This document shows, one piece after another, positions 21,941 to 33,598 of a DNA stretch of 64,000 bases. A program made the position numbers and the translations under genes. The DNA comes from Cryptomeria japonica (Eukaryota > Streptophyta > Pinopsida > Cupressales > Cupressaceae), in assembly GCF_030272615.1 (NCBI RefSeq), contig NC_081406.1, positions 399,978,939 through 400,042,938 of the forward strand, given 5' to 3'. Numbering within the stretch: position 1 is the stretch's first letter; each line of letters begins with the position of its first letter. Under the pieces are notes generated by a model, which was not told the DNA's origin, did not search any database, and worked only from the letters and a program-made list of their open reading frames with translations.

Positions 21941-23550
21941 CTACTTGGGATCATGATTCAACTTGACATACTGAGGAATGGTCTTAATTGGTTCTTCTTG
22001 CTTTTCTTCTTCATCCTCATCTTCATCAGCATCAGCATTCACCAGTTCAGGAACACTGTTACTGGTACTCAGTTGATTGACAACCGGTTCCCAGAAGGTT
22101 GCAATCAGTTCATTTACAACTTGCTCACTGCCGGTTTTCTCAGTCTTCTCAGAGGATTCATCAACTCTTACATTGATGCTTTCCATAATTCTCTGAGTCC
22201 TATTGTTGTAGCACTTGAAAGCTTTACTCTTGGTGGAATATCCTAGAAATATTCCTTCATCACATTTAGCTTCAAATTTGCCCTGATGTTCACTCCTCTT
22301 GATGTAACATTTGCTACCAAATACCTTAAAGTAGTTTACCACAGGGGTCTTACCGGTCCAATACTCATAAGGAGTTTTGTCCTTACCCTTTTTTATGAGT
22401 ACTTGGTTCATAGTGTAAACTGCAGTGCTCACCGCTTCTCTCCAAAAGGTGTGAGCAACCTTTCCTTGAATCAACATAGTTCTAGCTACTTCAACCACAG
22501 TCTGGTTATTCCTCTTTGCCAGGCCATTCTGCTGTGGAGTCCGGGGGGCAGACAACTGTCTCTTTATGCCAAATTCTTCACAATACTTGTTAAATTCACT
22601 GGAAGGGAATTCCCCTCCTTGATCAGTTCTGAGACATTTGATCCTTTAACTGCTTTCCTTCTCCACTAATGCTCTGAATGCTTTGAATTTCCCAAAACCT
22701 TCAGACTTGTCTTTCAAGAATGTGACCCACATCATTCTTGAGTAGTCATCAGTGAGAATCATGAAGTACCTATCACCCTGCACACTTCTAGTTTTCATAG
22801 GACCACATAAATGAGTATGTACAAGATCAAGCAAGTTGTTAGCAGTGAAAGATTTACCTTTAAAGGTTGAGGAAGACATTTTCCCCAATTGACATTCTCT
22901 ACACAAGGTATTATCCGGTTTGCTCAGCACCAGCAACCCTCTAACTACCTTGATCTTACTAGCCTTCACAATGTTGTCAAAGTTCACATGGCAGAATCTC
23001 CTATGCCATATCCAGCTATCATCAAGCTTAGCCATAAGACATGTACTTATATTTGCATCTAGATGAAATAGGTTACCTTTAGTCTGCATGCCGGTGGCTA
23101 CCAATTTACCATCTTTACCTTTGATTCTGCAAACTCCATTCTTGAATTGCAGAGTGAGACCACTATCATTTAGCTGGGCAACACTAAGAAGGTTGTGTCT
23201 GAGACCATCAACCCAGTACACATTATCAGCACTACTCTTTCCATTCAAAGAGATGGACCCTCTGCCTTTGACCATGCAAGGTGCATCATTGCCAAAGCGA
23301 ACCACACCACCATCATACTCTTCCAAGGATAGAAACTTGCTCCGGTCACCAGTCATATGGTGAGAACAACTACTATCAATGATCCATTCATTTGAATTTT
23401 TAAACCAAGAGACAAGAGACTTCTTGTCTACCACATCTTCCTTTACAGCAACAAACACAATGTCTTCATTTTCTTCATCTTCTGATTCCTCATCTGTGAC
23501 ACCTTCATCAACTGCCACAAAACAATTTCTTCGGTTTCCTCCTTTGAATT
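21941..23550 (-). pseudogene. Co2 protease and integrase
   Basis: Protease has WIIDSSCSHHMTGD near 23380-23340, with the catalytic Asp kept and the following Gly changed to Ser. Integrase has the zinc finger HRRFCH and CRECQLGK, then the core. The first catalytic Asp is His (VHTHLCGPM, where Co3 has VHTDLCGPM), the second is kept (RTDQGGEF), and the third acid is Lys (NGLAKRNN, where Co3 has LAERNN). The C-terminal half runs on with KTPYEYWTGK, FGSKCYIKR, and an Asp/Glu-rich tail. Breaks: TAA at about 22646 in ESS*RIKC, TAG at 21941. With two of three catalytic acids lost, integrase is dead apart from the stops. Confidence 0.92.
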
Positions 23551-24420
23551 TATTGAACCTTCCGGTTTGTCCTTGTTGTCACTATTAGGACAGTTAATAG
23601 CAATATGTCCTATCCGGTTGTAGGAGAAACATTTCAAAGGTAGCTTAACTTTGTATTTACCAATTCCTTTTGGGAATCTCTTGGCTAGAAGAGCTTCAAA
23701 TTCCATCAGAAACTCTTCATCCTTCATTTCTCTGTTCTGAGTAGGTTCCCCACTAGTGCTAGCCTCTTTTCCTTTTCTGGATGGTATAGCAGAAGCTTTA
23801 AAAGCTGATTCTGACTTTTGAACACTACCATCAAAACTATTCAGCTCATAGGCTGTCAACTTGGCTATGATGGAGTCCAAGGATGCCTTAGACTTGTCTA
23901 TTGATCTCAACTCTTGAATAGCAGCAACCCTTATTGCATAGACTGGCAACAGGGATATCAGGACTTTACTGACCATAGTGGAATCTTCTATTTTGCCACC
24001 TGCACTCTTTATTTCTCCAACAACTATTTTGATTCTTATTCCATATTGCTGAATGGTCTCTCCTTCAACCATCCTCATGTCTTCAAATTTTCCTCTCAAG
24101 CTCTCTTCCTTAGTCTTTTTTACATGCTCATCACCACCATAGATATTTTCAAGAGCATCCCATACTTCTTTGGGATTTGCCTTGTCCTGAATATCAATAA
24201 ACTCAATGTCAGATAGACTACTAATGAGGGCTTCCATGACTTGCCCATTTTCTTGTATCTCTCTCTTTTGGTCATCGGTGAGAGTACCGGTAGGAACAAC
24301 ATATACATTTTCAATATAACTCCAGTGTTGAACACCCATGCTTTTGATGAATATCTTCATCCTGTCTTTCCATATACCAAAGTTTTCCCTGTTGAACTTT
24401 GGACCTTCCCTCTTCATCAT
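23443..24420 (-). pseudogene. Co2 gag
   Basis: Start at 24420 (MMKREGPKFNRENFGIWKD), 56 bases after the primer site, matches Co3 at the same place. Copia gag (UBN2-type): FNRENFGIWKDRMKIFIKS, PKEVWDALENIYGGDEHVKK, then SLLPVYAIRVAAIQELRS, a basic linker and a zinc knuckle CFSYNRIGHIAINC with the second Cys changed to Tyr. It would form the virus-like particle. Compared with Co3, one base is missing near 23553, so gag ends in LCLLL at 23443 and pol continues in the next frame. This is a mutation, not a programmed shift, because Co3 reads gag and pol in a single frame here. Confidence 0.92.
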
Positions 24421-24475
24421 TTGGCTAGGATCTTTTCCTCAAGCGGTTAAGCTTACAACACAGAGGACCTGGAGC

Positions 24476-24488
24476 TCTCTGATACCAA
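24476..24488 (-). promoter_or_regulatory. Co2 primer binding site
   Basis: On the minus strand the sequence next to the 5' LTR is TTGGTATCAGAGA, complementary to the 3' end of initiator Met tRNA, the usual copia primer. It lies one base from the LTR end. Confidence 0.92.
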
Positions 24489-24489
24489 T

Positions 24490-26176
24490 TGATAACTCAA
24501 TGATGAACCACTAGTACCAAACCGGTACTGAGAGGGGGGGGTGAATCAGTACAAACACAAATACAGTCCAAAACTAGTTTGACTGCAAACACTCTGAATG
24601 ACTAATAAACAAAAATACCAGTAAAATAGAGTGCAACCGATAACATCTAGTATAGCTCAATCAGTCATGAACCGGTCACTCAAGAAGCTTTTCTCTTAGC
24701 TCAATACCACATTATCATAATATTCACATGCATGAACTAGTAGACTTAACCATCAAATCTTCACAACAGTGAGTTCAATATGTTTTATAGACAGGCATAA
24801 AACATAGAACCTTCATGTGCATAACAGATAAAACAAAGCATCACAAGACAAAAGCATTTCACATGACACACATATTTTTTCATGTGGAAACCCAACTGGG
24901 AAAAACCACGGTGGGGATGAATACCCACAAGCTGCTTTTTGAACTCTTTAGAAGTCCGCTCTGTTAGGAGCCTTGTCCAGTTAAGAACATTACAATAGGT
25001 TTTGGTAGGAACCAATCTTGTTAGGGATCACCCGGTTAAGAGATACCCGGTTAAGGGTTAAACCCGGTAGGGTCACCTTGTTAGAGGATTTTAAGAACTC
25101 AATAGCTGAAAGGATCTCCTAAGCTTCTGTAGCTTCTCCGAACTCATTAGCTTCGAGTTACCCGATTAAGGGATTTGAAACAAGTCGGTTAAGACCACCC
25201 GATTTAAGGGATTTTGAATCAAGCCAGTTAAGGCTACCCTATTAGGGGATTTTACAACTGTTGAAGTGGTTAGAGATCAACAGGTATTACAATGATCTAT
25301 TGCCAGCACTCAATGCTAATGCAGATCCGTTTTGGCTCCTCTTCACCTTCTGCACATTCACTTTGCAGATATCTCTTCTCTCCTTTGGTCTGGCAAGAAT
25401 CACGTATCACTTCCCTTGGACACACACTCACAACTTTTGCCAACAACCTCAGATAGAAACCTAACATCGACCTTATAGGGAACATATAGGTCGGTAGTAA
25501 AAACCCTAAACCCTAAACCTTTTAGGTTGAACAATTCAAATGGTTCAATCCTAACCGTAGAATCATACTGCATTAAATGCACCAGTCTTGAGTCGATCTC
25601 AAGACATTCTCCATCATCCATTATCCACCGTTTTCATGGCGGCTGATAACCCATCACGCGTTATCACCATTTGACAGACTTCGCACATTCCTGAGGTAGA
25701 TAGGAATAGTCTTCTTCATGAAAGATCCTTCACGCGCATAGAGCTTACGTGGCAACACAATCTGTCCTCCATCATACTGCTAACTCATCACACAAAGATC
25801 ACCGATTGAGTCACACAGACTTGAGATACTCCAACCGAAAACCCCGAAGTGGAAGTTGCCTTACCAACCGGTAGTCATAGATTGCTTCCATGTGCCAGTT
25901 CCCATAACTACATGCCGTTTCACCTTGAACAAATGTGTCGCTTCACTTTGGCATATACCGGTTCACACATATGCCGGTACCTCTTTCTTCACTTATCACA
26001 TGTGCCGGTTCACACTATGTCTTGTATTGACATCAATGACAACATACAATATCATTATGTCTTCATGCCGGTTCACACTGTCTCATATTGACATCAATGA
26101 CAACATACAATATCATTATGTCTTCATGCCGGTTCACATTCACATAAGGCTCATGCTGGTTCACATAATGCCAACA
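24490..26176 (-). repeat. Co2 5' LTR
   Basis: 1687 bases, TG...CA on either strand, touching the GACAC duplication at 26177. It contains, in transcription order, a U3 array of GTGAACCGG-type words (26165-25862), telo-box repeat (about 25500-25519), TATA-like CCCTATAAGG (25471-25480) and the 8-C motif just before its end. A 61-base unit at about 26026-26145 is tandemly doubled relative to the 3' LTR. Confidence 0.94.
25471..25480 (-). promoter_or_regulatory. Co2 TATA-like promoter element
   Basis: CCCTATAAGG on the minus strand, about 20 bases downstream of two CCCTAAA-type telo-box units. The same pair occurs in the Co3 LTRs (TATA-like at 42331-42339 and 51310-51318), so the arrangement is conserved. 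Confidence 0.5.
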
Positions 26177-26181
26177 GACAC

Positions 26182-26894
26182 AACACAAATGTTGATGAAC
26201 AAAAGAAATTTGATCAGGCTACATAAAGGAAAAATTGATCATTTTGTTCAGTTTGTTTGATGATGTTCAAGCCTTTATCCATGACTCCTCCACAACCAAA
26301 GATGCATGGGACAAGCTCAAGATGCCGTATGAGGCAAAGAATCAGAATTAGATCCTAAATTTCTAGAGTAAGTCACATGGCTTAAATATGAAGAATGGGG
26401 AACAATTAGAATCCTTTTTCAAAAGGATTGTAGAGTTGAGAGCCTCACTACAAGAATTAGGGAAAATAGTTGATGATGCAGTTTTAGTGCCTATTGTTTT
26501 GCAAGCACTACCATCCAGATACAAAGTGTTTGTGATAACTTTGAATGTCATAGAGATGACACCCGGTTTTGAGAAGCTAGTAAATCTCCTTTAAAATAAA
26601 GATTCTTTAAGCAATAATCTTTGTGAGGAGGATCATGCTATGACTACACATCATAAAGGCAAGAAGCCTATGCAACAATTCAATAGACCTCTCAAATATG
26701 GTAACTCATCTATACCTCAGAAGAAGTGTCCAATATGTGAAAGAGTTGGACATGATGTCCAAAATTATTGGTACAACTCCTTCAACAAAGAATCATCCAA
26801 CAAACCACCTCCAAATAAGTCATTTCAAAGTGGTAAACCACAATGGGATCAAAATAACTTGAACAAAAGCAACAAAGCAATGTTGGCAAAGTAG
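26182..26894 (+). pseudogene. Co1 gag, second fragment
   Basis: Continues the gag frame from 18470. It contains AFIHDSSTTKDAWDKLK in another frame, then MKNGEQLESFFKRIVELRAS, the UBN2 core (ALPSRYKVFVITLN), and a zinc knuckle CPICERVGHDVQNYW whose final Cys is Tyr. Stops at 26235, 26349 and 26594 break it. Its family role is particle formation; this copy is inactive. Confidence 0.82.
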
Positions 26895-28340
26895 ATGATT
26901 CTCTAGATGAGGAATACATGCTTTCAGCCCATAGTTTATAAGATGGACCACAATCCACCTCAATATGGTATGTGGACTTAGGTGATACAAAGCACATGAT
27001 TGGATAGAAGGATATGTCTCTCACATTGAAACCCCGTCATGGTACTATCACTCTTGGAGATGATACCACCCATCAAATCAAAGGTATTGGAGACATCTCT
27101 TTTTAGTTTGGCATAATTTGTTGTAGGCTTAATAATGTCTTGTACGTGCCAAGACTTACCAAAAATATCCTTTATGTTAATCAATTTCTTGACCACAGTC
27201 TTAGGATTGCGTTTTATGGCAATCAAGATAACAATATTTGTTTTTATCAAAGATAAGTCTAAAAATGAAAAGATTGTTGCTAGTGCTACTGAGTTGTCTT
27301 TCTAGAAAGAAACATAGAGCACTCGTCTATACAAGTGAGCATCTTGAAAGACAACGTTTACAACTGGTGCATATCAATTTGTGCATTCCAATGACATCTA
27401 GTCACAATGGTTTTAGGTATTTCAGCTTTTTGTTGATGATCACACAAGGAAAATGTGGTTATATTTCTTATAGCATAAATATGAAGCTTTTTTCCCACTT
27501 CAAAGAGTTTCACACTCTTGTAGAGGAAGATATGAATCATCGTACTCGTGTCCTCCACCCAGATCAAGGGGTGAATACACCAATACAAAATTCTCCACAT
27601 ATATGAAGGAAAATAGAATTCGATGTCAACTGACTACAACATACACACCTCAGCAAAATGGTGTTGTTGAATTAAATGAATCACATCATCATGGAGATAG
27701 TTTGATGTATGTTGAAAGATTCTCAACTCGATCATGCATATGAGGGTGAAGTTGTACACACTACAGTATAGCTCTTGAATAGTGCACCACCAAAACCCCT
27801 TGATTTCATCAATCCAGAATGAGCGTGGATACAAGTAAAGCCTTCTATCTCACATCTTCATGTGTTTGGATGTACTTCCTATATGCACATTCCTAAACAA
27901 AAAAAGGAAGAATCTACATGAAAAATCAATGTAATGTATTATTCTTGGATATAGTAATGAATATAAGGCATATCTCCTTATGGATCCTAAGGCAAAGAAG
28001 ATATAAATTAGTAGAGATGTAATTTCTTATGAGAAGCATGATGTAAATTCTCCTCCTTCATCATCATCTACTTCAAATAGTACTCCCATAGTCAACATGT
28101 ATGGACAAAAATATGTGAACATTTAGAGTCATTCAACACCCACCAATGTCTCAAAACCTTTAACAAAGTGGTATACTAGTACCATTCAAGATGCAAAGCA
28201 AGATGGAGTACCAGACACTTCCACTTTAGGTCCAAGGACTCACAACATGACTCTCAATGAGGTAAATTTTACACTAATGACTTCAGTTGTTGATAATTTT
28301 GAGCCATCTAATGTTCAGGAAGCACTAGAATAAAAGCTAT
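26895..28340 (+). pseudogene. Co1 protease and integrase remains
   Basis: Protease remnant WYVDLGDTKHMIG at about 26970-27005 with one stop, followed by ITLGDDTTHQIKGIGDI. Integrase is heavily decayed: a zinc-finger region near 27300 with stops, the core (INLCIPMTSSHNGFRYFSF, LHPDQGV where TDxGG is expected), TPQQNGV near 27645, then a C-terminal region with FGCTSYMHIPK and LGYSNEYKAY. Frames change repeatedly. It sits between gag and RT in normal copia order. Confidence 0.75.
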
Positions 28341-29805
28341 GGAAAGAGGCTATGGAGGCAAACTATCAACCTCTGATGAAAAACAACACCTAGGAGCTTG
28401 TTGATCTACCACCTAGTAAGAAAGCAATATGATACAAATGAATATTCAAAACAAAACATAAAGAAAATGGTAATATAGATAAACATAAGGTTATACTCAT
28501 AGCCAAGGGATATACTTAGAAAGAAGGGATAGACTATGAAGAAACCTTTGTTCGTACAAAAAAGATTAAAACAATTAGAATGCTTTTTTCTTTAGTTGCT
28601 CAGTTTGGATGGAAACTATAGCAAATGGATGTAAAAAATGTCTTTCTCAATGGAGACCTTTAGGAAGAGGTCTATATGACCCAACCAAAGGGATACATTA
28701 CACTTGACATTGAAGAAAAGGTATGCAAACTTGTCAAGTCCCTATATGGTCTCAAACATGCTCCTAAAGCTTGGTATATTAAAATTGTTGAACATCTGCT
28801 ACAACATGGTTTCACTAGGCATACATATGATCCAAATATCTACCTCAAGGATCAAGGGGGGGATATTGTGTTCATAAATTTATATGTTGATGACTTGGTT
28901 ATTACAAGCATCTTAGAAGCGATGGTCAAAACAATCAAGAATGATCTCAAGAAGGCATTTGATATGACAAATATCAAACTACTGCATTATTGTCTAGGCT
29001 TGGAGGTATGGCAAACTAATCACCATATCTTTGTGTCTTAAAGGAAATATGCCAAGTCACTGCTTGATAAATTCAGTATGATGGATTCCAAACCCATGTC
29101 TACACCTATGGAATTAGGATTGCAATTATCTAAATCTGATACATCTCCTCAGGTGAATGCAACTCTCTATCGTCAAATGATTGGAGGTTTGATTTACCTG
29201 AGATATACTAGACTAGATAACAATTTTGTTGTTAATTATATTTCATGATTCATGTAGGAACCAAATACATGTCATTGGCTAGTAGAAAAAAGGGTCCTAA
29301 GGTATATACATGGTACAATGGATCATGGTTTGGAATATAAAAAGAATGATCAATTCTTCTTGACAAGATACATAGATGCAGATTATGAAAGTTGAATTGA
29401 TGATAGGAAATCCACTTCTAGATTTTTTTTCTTCTTGGGCTCTGGTCCTATTTCTTGGATAAGTAAGAAGCAAGCCATGATTTCTTATTCTTCAATCGAA
29501 ACAGAATATTGTGCAGCAAGTGCAACAATTTGTGAAGCAGTTTGACTATGCCACATATTAGAAGGATTGGGTGTACCAAAAATTCTCAAGCTTGTTCGTA
29601 ATCCAATAATTCATGAACGAACCAAGAATATTGAAGTATATTGTCACTTAATACAAGAACATGTTCAACAATACTATATTCTGCTTCAATTTTTCTCCAC
29701 ATAGAAACAACGTGTCGATATCTTCACCAAGCCTCTTTCACATGTGAAGTTTGAAACATTTCAAGATACTCTTATTAGTACTTTAAAGAAATTATGTAAT
29801 AGGGG
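28340..29805 (+). pseudogene. Co1 RT and RNase H
   Basis: RT runs from KEAMEANYQPLMKNNT through KGYT*KEGIDYEETF and QMDVKNVFLNGDL to QPKGYITLDIEEKVCKLVK, LYGLKHAPKAWY and the intact box LYVDDLVIT (about 28880-28910). RNase H follows: MIGGLIYLRYTR, RVLRYIHGTMDHGLEY, DADYES, DDRKSTSR, SSIETEYCAAS, ending VDIFTKPLSHVKFETFQ. At least ten in-frame stops are present, many of them TAG or TAA replacing Gln or Trp codons. The piece 28676-29041 is the longest uninterrupted part. Confidence 0.88.
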
Positions 29806-29808
29806 GAA

Positions 29809-30264
29809 TGTTTGCATATTCCATCATTACCCATATAGTTTGTTTTGGGTTTGTTTAATTATTATTATATTAGTATAATATAGCATATGGTTGCATATTA
29901 GGTTATATCATTGAACTTATTTCTATTTTAAAGCATACAGTTCACTGATATTACTCGTATATATTTGTAGACTTTGAGGGAGAATAATATCAAAGATAAT
30001 TATATGTTTGATTATCTTTGATAATCTATTTGCATCGATTTACTTCCATTATTCATACTTTTACCATAATTTCATATTTACATTCCAAATTCAACTAAGA
30101 AAGAGGATAATCAATTCCAACTGGTAAATCCAATTAGAATCTCAGTCCTTTCCCCGTTGGGATTAAGCCTAGATCTATTGGTTCACTCCTCTTTCAATGT
30201 ATGTTGTGCTAATTGAGTTATTTAGTGGATTTACTTGGTGAAACCCTAATTCCTAATTTTCACA
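29809..30264 (+). repeat. Co1 3' LTR
   Basis: 456 bases, starting TGTTTGCATATT right after the purine tract AATAGGGGGAA (29798-29808) and ending TTTTCACA. The last 220 bases match 58195-58420 closely, supporting the 3' boundary. ATAAT at 30265-30269 is the candidate target duplication; its partner is not found. Confidence 0.82.
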
Positions 30265-30813
30265 ATAATATAATTTGGTGAACCTGATATTTTTCATGCT
30301 TAATTTTGATTTCTTGTCTTAGATCTTATTTTGTATGCATTTTAAAATTCAAATTTGCACTCATAGTTTTTATTTAGAGGATAAATTCACAAAAACTCTA
30401 ATTTATTATTCTAAAATTAACTTGTGGGTTGCATAATTTTTCAAAGTATATTTGCAGATCTGATTATTATCAAAGGTTATGTTATCTTGCTCAACAAATC
30501 CTTGATAAAACACTAATCAGATATGAGAGTCACTAGCTATGTTTGCTTCCTTTTCTTGGAAGAGATTAGCAAGATCACTTTGTTCTGGTTTCAGAGTTCC
30601 CCACCACTATATTTATTGGTGGTGTGGTGCAGGGCACACATCACTCCAAGCCAAAAATTTTGGTTTTGTTCTAAGTTTTGTGTTGTCTTTAAAGTTGCAA
30701 TAATGGACCAACCATTTGGGACTTAGTGGAGCCATGGTTGAGTTGTCCAAGCTTTGATATGTTTTAGAATGTTCTTTAGACAAGGAAGTTGTAATGTTGA
30801 TGTTTATCACAAG
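30265..30813. other. Unassigned DNA
   Basis: AT-rich sequence after the Co1 LTR with no element landmark and no convincing reading frame. Confidence 0.4.
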
Positions 30814-31990
30814 TGTAGTACTCTAAATTAGAGTCATCATGAAATAGGGGTTTAATGTATTGTTTTTAGGTCTCTAGGATGCTTAGAGGGCCTTTGGGAT
30901 CCTTGGAAAGCACTTGAGTGCAAAGTTGCATCCTAAGTTGAGCAACATTTTGCAAAAGTTGCATTTTTGGATGTTGGCATTGAAAAGTTGGTTCAAAAAA
31001 CTAAATCATGGGCATATAAGCCAAAAAAAACTTCATTGTACAGGTTGGAGGATCTGGAATGCAAAAGAAAGTTTTTGTGTTTCAAAGAAATCTTGTCTTT
31101 TCATCATTTTGATAGTTTCTCCTTGTTTTTGCTTCATTGTATGGTCTAGTATGGACTTGTCAATAGAATCTCATTGTAGGGCATGAGAGTTTGTTGAATA
31201 ATCTTTCCAACAAGGTAGATTAGCAATTCAAGTGTGTTTGGTTGCAGAGAGCTAATCCATTCTCTATGACTAGGTGTAAAACCCTTGCAAAGTAGGGTTT
31301 AAGGGCCAAATGGCTCTAACCTGAGAATCCATTGATGGTACTAGTTGAAATCAAGGGGAATTCTAGGTTAGGGTCTATAAATATGTTTAGAATAGGTTTT
31401 TTGGTTTTGCAGGCCTTTGTGTTGATTGTGCAATGATGCCCTAGACTCACAACTAGGAGTCGGTGAGTTAGGACAACAGAAGATGTGTGTTTTCAAAGTA
31501 CAAGTGGATTGATAGAAGAAAATATGACACATGGTTGGAAATCCCTTTGAGTTACCTTGATAAATCCCCGAATATCTTTGGCAGATGTTTTGACTAGTGA
31601 ACCTTTTCAAGAACAAATTTGTGAGTCACCCGGTAGGCCTAGAACCCTTGAAAATAGGACAGTTTTGGTTCCCATATGTGTACGAAGAACCTAGATGAAA
31701 TTCTTCAATATTGTATGAAACTCTAAAAAGGGTACTCAAATCTACAATTTTTTTGTGGGCTTCTGTGGGAAGTTTTTAAACTAAGCCCTGAAAACCGTCA
31801 TAGGAGGGCTAATTGTATTAGGCCTATTTGGAGTGGGTAGAGACCAAGAGAGGTTAAGAAAGCTTGGCGATGGGTTTGAAGGTGCTGAAACCTCTAAAAG
31901 ACATCAAATACATTATGTAAATGCATTTTTCCCACCTAGAACGAGTTGGTGTGTTGTGATCCTTTGCAGAGGTTGTTGGAGCCTCATGAG
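30814..31990 (+). repeat. Gypsy-like LTR, plus strand
   Basis: Begins TGTAGTACTCTAAATTAGAG, resembling the TGTAATACCCT start of the Gy1/Gy3 LTRs, with a TATA box TATAAATA at 31376-31383. The right edge is a guess: TGGTGTTAGAGATTG near 31993 could be a mutated Met-tRNA primer site (TGGTATCAGAG). No second LTR and no internal coding region are visible, so it may be solo or truncated. Confidence 0.45.
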
Positions 31991-32204
31991 TGGTGTTAGA
32001 GATTGAGGTGGAATCCTGAAAAGGCGGTTAGATTGTCAAAGATCAATGGCTATACCTTGGAGGCAAGCCAAAGTGGATCAGACCTTGGAGGTCTAGATAG
32101 AAAAACCCCAACCAAGTACCATTGGATGGGCTTGAGGAGTTAGAGGGTTGAGTAAGACAAGAAAGACAAGAAGGTGAATAGAATTAGCTCCAAGACTCTC
32201 TATA
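31991..32204. other. Junction between LTR-like sequence and Gy2
   Basis: Plus-strand G/A-rich sequence with no recognised motif. A short direct repeat AAGACAAGA occurs at about 32154 and 32163. Confidence 0.35.
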
Positions 32205-32797
32205 TCATGGTGCCTCACGTACAATATTTTTTGGTGGTGAACGAAGCTTGTTCTGACTCCCTACAACATAATTGGAAGTATGATTTAGATAAGTCCATGG
32301 GATATCCCTGTAAGAGATAAAAGAAGAACCTTGTGATAATTTCTTCTTAAGGGCTAACACTTCTTTAGCCAGCCTTTGTACAATAGGAATTTTTCTCTTG
32401 GTAGACAATGATTCCATATAAGAGTTTTCTTTGGACCCATTTGTCTGTATCATTATCTTACCCACAAGGATAAGATCATCTTAAATATCAATTGCTAAGG
32501 TTTGTACAACTATAAGGTCTCTCAAAAACGCCCTTCTCAACAAGAAACTTACCTCAGATTGCTCAGTGTTGCTAAAGAAGCACTTCAAATTTTCAGTACT
32601 GGGTTGAGCCACCATTAGAATTTTAGTAGAGAGCTTGTTAAAATTATCCACAAACTCTTGCATGGGTTCATGTGGTTCTTTTTTCATTTGAGTCAACTGT
32701 GCTAACAATGCATGAGCATCTTCTGTAGCCTTGAAGCTCTCTTCAAACTTTGTTCTAAGTGTTTGCCAGTTAGTGATTGTTTGTGTCACAAGATGAT
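32205..32797 (-). pseudogene. Gy2 gag, downstream fragment
   Basis: Contains the gag core FYHLVTQTITNWQTLRTKFEE, LTQMKKEPHEPMQEFVDNFN, then LLRRAFLRDLIVVQTLAIDI (32797-32481) and a basic helical stretch (VQRLAKEVLALKKKLSQG) to 32205. The Trp, the TLRTKFEESF box and the FVDNFNKL box are the usual gag landmarks. The upstream half is at 40695-40424. The frame continues across the 7.6-kb Gy3 insertion when one AGAAC copy is ignored. A stop at about 32478 separates the last piece. Confidence 0.82.
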
Positions 32798-32802
32798 AGA
32801 AC

Positions 32803-33598
32803 TGTGTGTTTGAAAAGTGGATTGTATTTGTATCTGGAATACACAACACTTCAATTAAGTCATTAGATGCATGGTTAGTAAATCAATCAACAATGAACAA
32901 TTAACCATCACAAAGCGACCTATTGCCTTCTAGTAGATGCGAGTTTTAGTCTTGCTCTCAGATTTCTATATGCAATACCAGTGACTAGACAACATCTAAA
33001 TGAAGGATTTAATCTATATGAGTATGAATTTGAATAAATATTAGGCTAACATTATTAAGCTATGAATAAATATTAAGCTAAATGATTTAAAAAATATGCA
33101 ATAACTAATATGCAAACATTCTCAATATGAAATCTTAGTGAACCTAGAGCAGAAACAACATAATAACAATATATCCTCCAGGATCCTTGATTAGGATATG
33201 AGAGCCTGAATTTATAGAAAATTCAGAAAGAAACCAACCGCTGAGATCAAATGATGATGAGCGGTCAAGATTTTTCAAGAGGAAGCACAATCCAAGTGAA
33301 TTGATGTGATTGGCTGCTTTTCTCAATTTTAAAGGAAATTAAACTGAAATTAAGATAAAATCAGAAAAAATGATTTATTCTCTATTTCATTCAATTTTGA
33401 GATTTAATTGTTTTAATTGCTTTTCTGACATTTTTTTCAATTTTTAATTTGATTTTCAAGATTATCTCCATTTGATTTGTTTTTCTCAATTTTTAATTCT
33501 TTTTTCCAATTAATTTCCTTTTTTTGTGATTTAATGGAAAATTGATTTATTTAATTAAATATACTAGGATATTTAATAAAATAAATGGGATAATTGTT
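32803..33598 (-). repeat. Gy3 3' LTR, truncated
   Basis: Starts TGTGTGTTTG and matches the 5' LTR (39425-40220) until about 33598, including the TATA site near 33213. The last 200 or so bases (the U3 start ending TGTAATACCC on the minus strand) are missing and replaced by sequence beginning ATCATGCCG. A deletion therefore removed the LTR start and probably the polypurine tract. Confidence 0.87.

Larger units (their letters stand above)
18471..26176 (-). mobile_element. Co2: Ty1/copia element with both LTRs
   Basis: Complete insertion bounded by GACAC at 18466-18470 and 26177-26181. LTRs are 18471-20096 (3') and 24490-26176 (5'). On the minus strand they start TGTTGGCATTATG and end GAGTTATCA; the outer end of the 3' copy has TA where TG is expected (18471-18472). 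Order gag, protease, integrase, RT, RNase H is copia. The genes are nearly full length, with few stops. LTRs of about 1.6 kb and the [11 protein letters not shown] box suggest a SIRE-like lineage, low certainty. It is defective: a one-base deletion at the gag-pol border, two nonsense codons, a 10-base deletion, a TGA before RNase H and lost integrase acids. Confidence 0.95.
18279..30264 (+). mobile_element. Co1: old Ty1/copia element, interrupted by Co2
   Basis: Plus-strand copia remains: start of gag (18300-18470), then after the 7.7-kb Co2 insertion the rest of gag, protease, integrase, RT, RNase H and a 3' LTR (29809-30264). Gag codons read in the same frame from 18470 into 26182 when Co2 and one GACAC copy are ignored, proving the two sides belong together. 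No 5' LTR was found upstream, so the 5' end is lost. Numerous stops mark it as older than Co2, as the nesting requires. Confidence 0.88.

Noticed and set aside
23443-23518. Programmed gag-pol frameshift in Co2
   Set aside because: Co3 reads gag and pol in one frame at the equivalent place, and Co2 lacks a single base near 23553; simple decay explains it.
29940-30010. Purine tract TTTGAGGGAGAATAATA as the Co1 polypurine tract
   Set aside because: The tract AATAGGGGGAA at 29798-29808 directly precedes a TG start and follows the RNase H end; the later one falls inside the LTR.
30809-32170. Complete solo LTR with ACAAG duplication (30809-30813 and about 32156 or 32165)
   Set aside because: The right-hand ACAAG lies in a short AAGACAAGA repeat and the sequence before it does not end in CA, so the match is probably chance.
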